This document shows positions 1 through 5,051 of a DNA stretch of 8,341 nucleotides, piece by piece; position 1 is the first letter of the stretch; every line of letters starts with the position of its first letter. A model generated the notes under the pieces. It did not search any database and had not been told where the DNA came from. It saw only the letters and a list, made by a program, of their open reading frames with translations. Source of the DNA: Anaerolineae bacterium (GTDB lineage: Bacteria > Chloroflexota > Anaerolineae > B4-G1); assembly GCA_030612185.1 (NCBI GenBank), contig JAUWOI010000174.1, positions 1-8,341 on the forward strand. Direction: 5' to 3'. The translations under genes and the position numbers were made by a program.

Positions 1-131
1 GATCGAAAGTTGCCTCCGAGTATATATCGCCAGCCCACAAGCTTAATGGCTTTGTCTATCACGACAGTTGGCTACAAAACCTCCTGGTTTCTGCCTCAAT
101 GGGAGGGCACCGGAGGTGACCACAGAAAACG

Positions 132-296
132 TTAGAACCAGGGACATGGACTGCACGCGGCTTCGTCAAGTGGACCAGAGTCCTTCCCTATGCGGCATTG
201 GCACTGACACTGCCCATGGATGTAGAAGCGGCAAATCGTGCACGAAATGCCACAAGGACAAATCTTCATCACGGGTTCACACGAATCCGGTCGCAT
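132..296 (-). CDS. Cys-rich mini-ORF, possible DUF3795-like zinc-ribbon remnant
   Basis: This 54-residue frame starts at an ATG at 296 (a second in-frame ATG lies at 269) and ends at TAA 132-134. Residues 10-38 carry densely spaced cysteines: ICPCGISCTICRFYIHG, followed by CQCQCRIG, and the end reads CSPCPWF. The CPCGISC-x2-C-x-Y-x3-G-x-C pattern resembles the N-terminal half of DUF3795-type Cys-rich proteins of anaerobes; that is recalled family knowledge, not a search result. The protein is about half the usual length. A shift of frame just before the stop would add further Cys residues (phrases FCGHLRCPP and RRFCSQL) down to about position 57, so it may be a frameshifted remnant. There is no good Shine-Dalgarno sequence. 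It could equally be a chance ORF. Confidence 0.3.
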   Translation of the reverse strand: MRPDSCEPVMKICPCGISCTICRFYIHGQCQCQCRIGKDSGPLDEAACSPCPWF

Positions 297-337
297 CTGA
301 TGCTTTGGTCTCCCGCCTCACTACTATGACGCAAAAG

Positions 338-362
338 GCGCCAAAACCTTACGGTCTGGCGC
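338..362 (-). terminator. Stem-loop downstream of the GTPase gene
   Basis: GCGCCA (338-343) pairs with TGGCGC (357-362), and the inner ACC/GGT extend the stem after a bulge, around a TTAC loop. On the minus strand it lies about 110 bases past the GTPase stop codon and is followed by a short CTTTTGC. The U-run is weak, so termination is only a possibility. Confidence 0.25.
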
Positions 363-473
363 GCAGCGTTTTCTTGAGAAGCGCCGGCAAAAAATGGCTG
401 ATCCAGCGCGTTGAGGGAGCGCCGAGGGTGCTCTTTGGGTCGCTGGTGTTAGCTGGAACTGGTAATGCGCGAT

Positions 474-1499
474 CTAAATGCGCAGTTCCACCACGTCACC
501 ATCGTGAAGGACGTGGTCTCGTCTGACCATCTGCCCATCATATACGGCAGCACTGCCCCAGACGCGGGCCGCTTTCAGTTTTTGGAGGAAATCCCGGTGA
601 ACCTTCCCTGCAAATTCCTCTACGGTACTCCCTTTCTGCAGTACGAACGGTGCGCCGAGATCGGGCTCATACCCGGGGGGCTTGGAGTAAACGCGGATTA
701 TCTCCAGCCGCTCGAACACGATCTGCTTCAACCGTTCAAGGTGACGACCGGTAGCGGCAGAGACAGGGAGCAAGGGCCAGTTGTCCTCATCCTCATCCTC
801 AATCTCAATCTCAAGCAGTTCGCAAAAGATCTCAAAATCCTCGTCTGTACTCTCGTCATCGTTCTTGTTGGCCAGCACCAATAGCGGTATGAAGGTCAGC
901 GGTCGTTTATTGGTGTCTCCTTCGGTGTAACGATCTTTCAGACGGCGGGGCACGATGCGGTATTCTTGTAGTAAGACAATCGTATCCTCAACTTGCTGAA
1001 GTGGATCTGCCTGCAAGTCTACAACTAACAGGATGAGGTCTGACCTGCGGATCAGATGCGGCAATTCCGGCTCCACAAAGTTCCTGTCCAGTGGTGGCGT
1101 ATCTATCAACTGGATCTGGATGTCTTCCATCGGCATCATGCCAGGGGTGGGTTTCCAGGTGGTGTAAGGGGAAGCGGCTACTTCGGGGGTGGCGTTGGTC
1201 AGCGCTGCTACCAGCGCGGATTTTCCCACGTTGGTAGGGCCGACGATCACCACTTGCCCCGCGCCTTCTTTGTCTATATGGAAGGCAGACTCTTGTCTAC
1301 TGGCGCCTTTTCTGGCCTGGGGCGAGATTTTCAGTTTGGAGAGTCGCCGGCGCAGATCGGCCCTCAGTTTGTCCGTGCCCTTGTGCTTGGGAATGGTGCC
1401 TATCAATTCTTCGAGGCAGGCGATTTGCTCTGCAGTCGACCTGGCTGCACGATATCGCCTCTCTACCTCGAAGTACTCTGGGGGAAGGTTTGTCGGCAT
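474..1499 (-). CDS. DRG/OBG-like GTPase with C-terminal TGS domain
   Basis: This is a translation-factor-class P-loop GTPase of 341 residues. It has an N-terminal basic helical region (about 1-70) that may correspond to the helix-turn-helix part of DRG proteins. The G domain follows (about 80-265): G1 GPTNVGKS at 87-94, a PYTT segment at 111-114 as a likely switch I/G2, G3 DTPP at 133-136, G4 NKND at 211-214 and G5 SAA at 247-249. The TGS domain is at about 266-341, with VYSKPPG, VLQKGSTVEEFAGKVH, VWG and LHDGDVVEL all matching the DRG/Rbg pattern. Such proteins generally act at the ribosome in the cytoplasm; the exact role of bacterial members is poorly known. Two oddities: G3 is DTPP rather than DxxG, and an acidic EIEIEDEDED run sits between G4 and G5. 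The ATG at 1499 is chosen from the domain fit; no strong Shine-Dalgarno precedes it. The gene is divergent from the plus-strand cluster and appears less GC-rich than it, so it is probably an independent transcription unit. Confidence 0.85.
   Translation of the reverse strand: MPTNLPPEYFEVERRYRAARSTAEQIACLEELIGTIPKHKGTDKLRADLRRRLSKLKISPQARKGASRQESAFHIDKEGAGQVVIVGPTNVGKSALVAALTNATPEVAASPYTTWKPTPGMMPMEDIQIQLIDTPPLDRNFVEPELPHLIRRSDLILLVVDLQADPLQQVEDTIVLLQEYRIVPRRLKDRYTEGDTNKRPLTFIPLLVLANKNDDESTDEDFEIFCELLEIEIEDEDEDNWPLLPVSAATGRHLERLKQIVFERLEIIRVYSKPPGYEPDLGAPFVLQKGSTVEEFAGKVHRDFLQKLKAARVWGSAAVYDGQMVRRDHVLHDGDVVELRI
784..813 (+). repeat. Hexanucleotide tandem repeat inside the GTPase gene
   Basis: Five 6-bp units, three TCCTCA followed by two ATCTCA, encode the alternating acidic run (Glu-Ile twice, then Glu-Asp three times) on the minus strand, in the loop between the G4 and G5 motifs. 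Unit gain or loss would keep the reading frame. Confidence 0.7.
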
Positions 1500-1570
1500 G
1501 GCTATCTGATCACTCGCAAAAACACACCACGAATTGAGAAAGAAACGAAACTGCTCAGCCAGTCATAATA

Positions 1571-1791
1571 GAACACGGATCAACACGGATCATACGGGTG
1601 TACACAGATAAAGATAAAAAAATCCGTGAGAATCCGTCCACCGCGAGTACCACCGCGAGTACTCGTGGCGGGGCTCGTGGCGGGTTCATCTGTGTGTATC
1701 CGTGTGCTATTTGACGTCGTGGATACTCCGGAAACAGCATTGAACACAGACGACACGCGAGTTCCAATCACTCAAGCGGGGCACACGGATT
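1571..1791. repeat. Degenerate CACGGAT/ATCCGTG repeat field
   Basis: AACACGGATC occurs twice in tandem (1572-1581 and 1582-1591). Inverted copies of its core, ATCCGTG, lie at 1622-1628 and 1698-1704, and another direct CACGGAT is at 1784-1790, mixed with ACACAGA and TCTGTG words. The arms can fold against each other in many ways. This resembles the low-complexity CACGGAT intergenic filler seen in many environmental bacterial genomes (general recollection). It is non-coding as far as I can see. Confidence 0.65.
1638..1685. repeat. Array of four 12-mers, two direct and two inverted
   Basis: CCACCGCGAGTA occurs twice in tandem (1638-1649, 1650-1661). It is followed directly by CTCGTGGCGGGG (1662-1673) and CTCGTGGCGGGT (1674-1685), which are near reverse complements of the first pair. 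The centre TACTCG region makes the whole block one imperfect 48-bp palindrome able to form a long GC-rich hairpin. Confidence 0.8.
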
Positions 1792-1838
1792 GGATTGAGC
1801 CTCAGATTCGTTCCATTCTAAATTCGTTACTACTACTC

Positions 1839-1874
1839 AGGTGCAACGCACTTTTGCTCAAGTGCGTTGCACCT
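1839..1874. repeat. Perfect 15-bp palindrome with TTGCTC loop
   Basis: AGGTGCAACGCACTT (1839-1853) is followed by the six bases TTGCTC and then by its exact reverse complement (1860-1874). Sixteen bases of its left half (1840-1855) recur at 5011-5026. The strict symmetry and second copy point to a REP-like dispersed element rather than a simple terminator; no T-run follows on either side. Confidence 0.85.
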
Positions 1875-1948
1875 TATTCAGTATATTGTAGATTCGCCCT
1901 AAAGTCAAAACTCTGTGGCGGGAGCCGACTGACTGATAAATCTTTGTG

Positions 1949-1968
1949 GGACGCAGATGGACGCTGAT
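1949..1968. repeat. Tandem 10-mer GGACGC(A/T)GAT
   Basis: GGACGCAGAT (1949-1958) is followed at once by GGACGCTGAT (1959-1968). It is another short degenerate repeat of the intergenic region, close to a T8 run at 1977-1984. Confidence 0.6.
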
Positions 1969-2035
1969 TCCCGCTGTTTTTTTTAGGGGCGGTCCTCGCC
2001 GGGGCGCAGTTGGGCACGGGTGGGCATTGGTGATG

Positions 2036-2064
2036 TTGCCTTCCGTGCGAATTTACATTATACT
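2036..2064 (+). promoter_or_regulatory. Sigma70-like promoter of the plus-strand cluster
   Basis: A TTGCCT -35 box (2036-2041) and a TATACT -10 box (2059-2064) are separated by exactly 17 bases. A start near 2071 would give a leader of about 30 bases ahead of the ATG at 2102. No other promoter of this quality was seen until 8249, so it may drive all five genes, subject to the hairpins at 3806-3876. Confidence 0.6.
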
Positions 2065-2084
2065 TGTGATCGGCCGTAAGACCC

Positions 2085-2093
2085 GGAGGAGGA
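2085..2093 (+). promoter_or_regulatory. Ribosome binding site deciding the start at 2102
   Basis: GGAGGAGGA ends 8 bases before the ATG at 2102. The frame is open further upstream to 1946, but that part covers the promoter and repeats and has no such site, so the start at 2102 is preferred. Confidence 0.75.
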
Positions 2094-2101
2094 TACAAGG
2101 C

Positions 2102-3754
2102 ATGCACAAATCTGTTTCTGGAGCCTACGCCCTGGCCCGGGGTGCTATCGAGGCCGGCATCTCGCTGGTGACCGGTTACCCGGGTGCGCCAGCCACGGCT
2201 GTTGTCAACGAGATCCTGGAACTGACCTCGCCCGACGAGGTACAGGTGGAGTGGACCAGCAACGAAAAAGTCGCCATTGAGATGGCCTTCGGCGCTTCCG
2301 TGGGTGGAACACGCTCGCTCCTGTGTGTGAAAGGCGTGGGGCTCAATATCGCGCTTGACCCGCTGATGGCCTTCAACCTCTCCGGCTGCAACGCTGGATT
2401 GGTCATCCTCGTCGGCGACGACCCCGGCGGTTGGGGTTCGCAAAACGAGCAGGACAGCCGCGTGCTGGCGCTGGCGGCCGAGATCCCCTTGCTAGAACCC
2501 ACCTCCGTCTCCGACGCGCGAGCGGCGGTGCGCCAGGCGTTCCAACTGTCGGAGGAGATGGGCCTGCCGGTTTTCGTGCGCGTCACCCGCGCGCTCGTTC
2601 TTGCCGCAGAGCCCGACCTTGTTGAGGATGATATCCGAACCACGCCGCCGCCCTCCTTTCAGCGCGAGTCTATGCGCTGGGTGGTGCTGCCGATCAACGT
2701 CGTGCCTTACCATCGCCGTCTGCTTCAACGGCTAGATGAGGTCCAGGCCCGTTTTGAGGACGCGGACTCACCGTTCAACGGGGTGGAAGGGGATGGCTCA
2801 CAAGGAGTGATTGCGGGTGGATTCGCTTACCAGAAACTCTCGAACCTACTGGGTGGCACCGTCCTACCTGGGCTGCGCATCCTGCGGCTGGGGACCTTCT
2901 ACCCGTTGCCTGTGGGCCGGGTGACGGCCTTTCTGCGGACGGTGGAGTCGGTTCTCGTTCTGGAGGAAACCGCCCCTTTGGTCGAAAGGGCCGTACGATC
3001 TGCTGCGCAGGGGGCCGCACTGACCTTGCCCATTTACGGGCGTGACACCGGACACGTTCCCCACGCCGGCGAGTTGTTTGCTCCCCACATCGCGGCCGCT
3101 CTGAACCGCTTCCTACCCTGTCTGGCTTTGCCGACGGAAGGCGAAAGCGAGCGGCCCAGGCCCAGCCGGCAGCCTCTCTGCGATGGCTGCCCCTATATCC
3201 CCACCTTTGACGCCCTTGTCGAGGCCATGGAACAACTGGGGGGGCGCGACGAGTTCATCATCGTCGGCGACCCGGGCTGTATGGTCCGCGCCCAGTCGCC
3301 GCCCTACGAGTTGATGGACGTCAAGAACAGCCTGGGTTCGAGCATTGGTATGGCGGCTGGGGTCGCCCTGAGCCCAATGAAGGGTGGCGTGAAAAAGCGG
3401 GTCGTCGCCCTGTGTGGCGACTCGGGCTTCCTGCACTCCGGTTTCAGCGGGTTGGTGGACGCGGCGCGGGCCGGCGCGACGATGTTGGTACTGATCCTCG
3501 ACAATGGCACAACCGCGCTCTCGGGCGGGCAGCCCCACCCAGCCAGCCGAGTGGACGCCCGGGGAAGGCCCCGGCGCGCGGTGGACCTGGCTGCGCTGGC
3601 CCGTGAGGCTGGCGCTGGGACAGTGCATGTGGTTGATCTTGACCACGGTCAGGACGATGACATTCGAGGGGCGATCGAAACGGGGATGAATTTCGACGGA
3701 GTGGCCGTGGTCATCGCCCGTGGCCGATGCCCCCGCTGGCCAGCGAGCGGGTGA
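2102..3754 (+). CDS. IorA-like thiamine-diphosphate 2-oxoacid:ferredoxin oxidoreductase subunit, lacking ferredoxin domain
   Basis: The 550-residue product resembles the alpha subunit of indolepyruvate ferredoxin oxidoreductase, which oxidatively decarboxylates aryl pyruvates to acyl-CoA using thiamine diphosphate and ferredoxin. The N-terminal pyrimidine-binding-type domain (about 1-175) has GAYALARGAIEAG, TGYPGAPAT at 24-32 and the ..SNEKVAIEMAFGAS segment. A transketolase-C-like middle domain follows (about 235-335). The C-terminal pyrophosphate-binding domain has CDGCP at 360-364, GDPGC at 389-393, GDSGFLHSG at 439-447 and LDNGTTALSGGQPHP at 466-480. The family normally ends in a two-cluster ferredoxin domain; here the protein stops soon after VVIARGRC with no CxxCxxC motif, and no IorB-type gene is near. 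Electron transfer must therefore use another partner, or the reaction is non-oxidative. The substrate is unknown. It opens the cluster, preceded by a promoter and strong Shine-Dalgarno. Confidence 0.82.
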   Translation: MHKSVSGAYALARGAIEAGISLVTGYPGAPATAVVNEILELTSPDEVQVEWTSNEKVAIEMAFGASVGGTRSLLCVKGVGLNIALDPLMAFNLSGCNAGLVILVGDDPGGWGSQNEQDSRVLALAAEIPLLEPTSVSDARAAVRQAFQLSEEMGLPVFVRVTRALVLAAEPDLVEDDIRTTPPPSFQRESMRWVVLPINVVPYHRRLLQRLDEVQARFEDADSPFNGVEGDGSQGVIAGGFAYQKLSNLLGGTVLPGLRILRLGTFYPLPVGRVTAFLRTVESVLVLEETAPLVERAVRSAAQGAALTLPIYGRDTGHVPHAGELFAPHIAAALNRFLPCLALPTEGESERPRPSRQPLCDGCPYIPTFDALVEAMEQLGGRDEFIIVGDPGCMVRAQSPPYELMDVKNSLGSSIGMAAGVALSPMKGGVKKRVVALCGDSGFLHSGFSGLVDAARAGATMLVLILDNGTTALSGGQPHPASRVDARGRPRRAVDLAALAREAGAGTVHVVDLDHGQDDDIRGAIETGMNFDGVAVVIARGRCPRWPASG

Positions 3755-3805
3755 GTGAGTGCCAGAGGGGGAGGCGGCGGCGAGAGCAAAATGTAGATGC
3801 ACTTG

Positions 3806-3876
3806 TAGGGCGGTTTTGCTAACCGCCATAGGGCGGTTTTGCTAACCGCCATAGGTCGGATAGCAAATCCGACCTA
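3806..3876. repeat. Cluster of three palindromic REP-like units
   Basis: Two identical 23-bp units (3806-3828 and 3829-3851) contain GGCGGTT-TTGCT-AACCGCC hairpins. A third (3852-3876) reads TAGGTCGGAT-AGCAA-ATCCGACCTA, with a different arm and the complementary loop. TGTAGG at 3804-3809 and CCTACA at 3873-3878 frame the whole. The units lie between the IorA-like stop and the ribosome binding site of the flavoprotein gene, where the transcribed hairpins could slow polymerase, stabilise mRNA ends or uncouple expression. There is no T-run, so a classic terminator is unlikely. Confidence 0.85.
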
Positions 3877-3888
3877 CAGGCTTATTTT

Positions 3889-3893
3889 GGAGG
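3889..3893 (+). promoter_or_regulatory. Ribosome binding site deciding the start at 3899
   Basis: GGAGG lies 5 bases before the ATG at 3899. The frame is open back to 3839, but those 20 codons are made of palindromic repeat DNA. Confidence 0.7.
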
Positions 3894-3898
3894 CAGAT

Positions 3899-5032
3899 AT
3901 GAAGAAAGGAACCGTGATTATGCTCTTTACAGCAGGACATATCGGCACTCTCACCTTGCCCAACCGCCTGGTCCGATCCGCCACCGCCGAGCGGATGGCG
4001 GACGTGGACGGCCGGCCCAGGCCACGGCTCAAGGCTCTCTACCAGCAACTAGCCAGGGGCGGGGTGGGTCTGATCATCACCGGGCACATGTACGTGCATC
4101 CCTCGGGCAAGGCCCACCCCGAGATGACTGGCATCTATTCCGACGAACTGATTCCCAGCCTGGCGGAACTGGCCGACGCGGTCCATCGGGAAGGTAGCCG
4201 GGTCGTGGTTCAGATCAACCACGGGGGGATGCAGTGCAGTCGAGAAACGGTGCCAGAGACCATCGCTCCCTCGGCCGTGGATGCCCCCTTCCTGACGGGG
4301 CCTGCGCGGGAGATGACCGCCGACGAGATCACTCTCCTGATCCAGGCCTACGGACAGGCCGCCCGGAGAGCGCGAGAGGCGGGCTTCGATGGCGTCCAGA
4401 TCCATGGAGCCCACGGGTACCTGATCGGCCAGTTCCTTTCTCCCTTCGTCAACCGGCGTACCGACGAATGGGGCGGCGATTTGGAGGGGCGGATGCGCTT
4501 CCTGCGGGCTATCTGCCAGGATGTGCGGGAGCAGGTCGGCCCCGACTACCCGGTGCTCATCAAACTTGGCACGATGGACGGCGTAGAGGGCGGCCTGACC
4601 CCCGAGGAAGGAGTTCAGGTGGTGGCCGCGCTAGAGGGGCTGAGCCTGAACGCGCTGGAGATCAGCGGGGGGATTGGGGGAGGGCGGAACCTGAACACCC
4701 GCACAGGAATCCGCTCGGAGGCGGACGAAGCCTACTTCCGCCCCCTGGCCCGGCAGGCGCGGCCGGCGACCCGGCTGCCCATCATCCTGGTCGGCGGCTT
4801 CCGCTCCCGGCGCGTGATGGAGGAGGTACTGGCAGACGGTGACGCCGACTTCATCTCCCTCTGTCGCCCTCTCATCTGTGAGCCGGACTTACCAAACCGG
4901 CTGCGTGCGGGGTCGCAGGAACGATCTTCCTGCATCTCAGCCAACCGCTGCTGGGCTGAGGGACCGGACGAGGGGATCGCCTGCAAGTGTCCCATCGAAA
5001 GAGACCATCGGGTGCAACGCACTTTTAATTGA
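3899..5032 (+). CDS. NADH:flavin oxidoreductase/Old Yellow Enzyme family protein, TMADH-type, single-domain
   Basis: This is a 377-residue FMN-binding TIM-barrel flavoprotein. Family motifs are TLPNRLVRSATAE at the N terminus, VVQINHGG at 103-110, the active-site HGAHGYL at 169-175, QFLSPFVNRRTDEWGG at 178-193, and the phosphate-binding VGG at 298-300 with RPLI at 323-326. The C terminus has C345, C351, C362 and C364, recalling the C-x2-C-x2-C-x11/12-C [4Fe-4S] motif of the trimethylamine dehydrogenase/2,4-dienoyl-CoA reductase group, but the second Cys position is Ala348. The FAD/NAD(P)-binding domains that follow in that group are absent. Relatives reduce activated double bonds or oxidatively demethylate amines; which applies here is not shown. 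The last residues VQRTFN and the stop come from a dispersed repeat. The next gene begins 19 bases later with its own Shine-Dalgarno, so the two are co-transcribed. Confidence 0.85.
   Translation: MKKGTVIMLFTAGHIGTLTLPNRLVRSATAERMADVDGRPRPRLKALYQQLARGGVGLIITGHMYVHPSGKAHPEMTGIYSDELIPSLAELADAVHREGSRVVVQINHGGMQCSRETVPETIAPSAVDAPFLTGPAREMTADEITLLIQAYGQAARRAREAGFDGVQIHGAHGYLIGQFLSPFVNRRTDEWGGDLEGRMRFLRAICQDVREQVGPDYPVLIKLGTMDGVEGGLTPEEGVQVVAALEGLSLNALEISGGIGGGRNLNTRTGIRSEADEAYFRPLARQARPATRLPIILVGGFRSRRVMEEVLADGDADFISLCRPLICEPDLPNRLRAGSQERSSCISANRCWAEGPDEGIACKCPIERDHRVQRTFN
5011..5026 (+). repeat. Half copy of the GGTGCAACGCACTTTT palindrome
   Basis: Sixteen bases are identical to 1840-1855, the left arm of the palindrome at 1839-1874. 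Here the right arm is missing and AATTGAG follows. The repeat encodes the C-terminal tail of the flavoprotein and ends four bases before its TGA stop codon. Confidence 0.8.
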
Positions 5033-5038
5033 GCCGCC

Positions 5039-5046
5039 AAAGGAGG
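5039..5046 (+). promoter_or_regulatory. Ribosome binding site deciding the start at 5052
   Basis: AAAGGAGG, near consensus, ends 5 bases before the ATG at 5052. The longer open frame back to 4839 overlaps the flavoprotein gene and is rejected. Confidence 0.8.
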
Positions 5047-5051
5047 AATCG

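Larger units (their letters stand above)
1..473. other. Left flank without a firm gene
   Basis: No reading frame here shows a convincing domain. The plus strand is open from 68 to 526, but its product has no recognisable family, contains no hydrophobic core pattern and runs into the antisense of the GTPase gene, so I do not call it. The only suggestive signal is a Cys-rich mini-ORF on the minus strand (132-296, listed separately). A short stem-loop lies at 338-362. The region may be a decayed gene or the far end of an accessory insertion. Confidence 0.5.
1500..2101. other. Divergent, repeat-rich intergenic region
   Basis: These 600 bases separate the minus-strand GTPase from the plus-strand cluster. 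They hold no supported gene: open frames here are short, contain repeats and lack ribosome binding sites. The contents are the CACGGAT-type degenerate repeats, an inverted 12-mer array, a 15-bp perfect palindrome, a 10-bp tandem GGACGC(A/T)GAT pair, a T8 run at 1977-1984 and the promoter of the downstream gene. Each is listed separately. Confidence 0.7.

Noticed and set aside
1..62. Possible minus-strand gene starting at GTG 62 and leaving the left edge
   Set aside because: Only 20 codons are visible, the AGGAGG is 17 bases away from the GTG, and there is no recognisable motif.
224..412. Plus-strand frame with phrases MPQGQIFITGSHESG and HYYDAKGAKTLRSG
   Set aside because: It looks protein-like in parts but contains an in-frame stop and has no family I can name. 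The Cys-rich minus-strand frame over part of it is the better, though still weak, candidate.
68..526. Plus-strand open frame of 152 codons at the left edge
   Set aside because: No recognisable domain, unusual composition, no good ribosome binding site, and its end overlaps the well-supported GTPase gene on the other strand.
1565..1570. TATTAT as -10 box of the GTPase gene on the minus strand
   Set aside because: No acceptable -35 hexamer at the proper distance, and the site lies beside repeat sequence.
1948..1984. Intrinsic terminator ending in the T8 run
   Set aside because: The bases before the T-run form only a four-base GGGA/TCCC pairing with a long loop, and no plus-strand gene precedes it.
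1946..2101. Longer N terminus for the IorA-like gene
   Set aside because: The extra 52 codons cover a promoter and intergenic repeat and give residues foreign to the family; the strong ribosome binding site supports 2102.
3804..3878. CRISPR array
   Set aside because: The repeated 23-bp units are adjacent palindromes without spacers, and no cas genes are present.
4839..5051. Longer N terminus for the UroD-like gene
   Set aside because: It would overlap the flavoprotein gene in another frame; the near-consensus ribosome binding site and the family start fit 5052.
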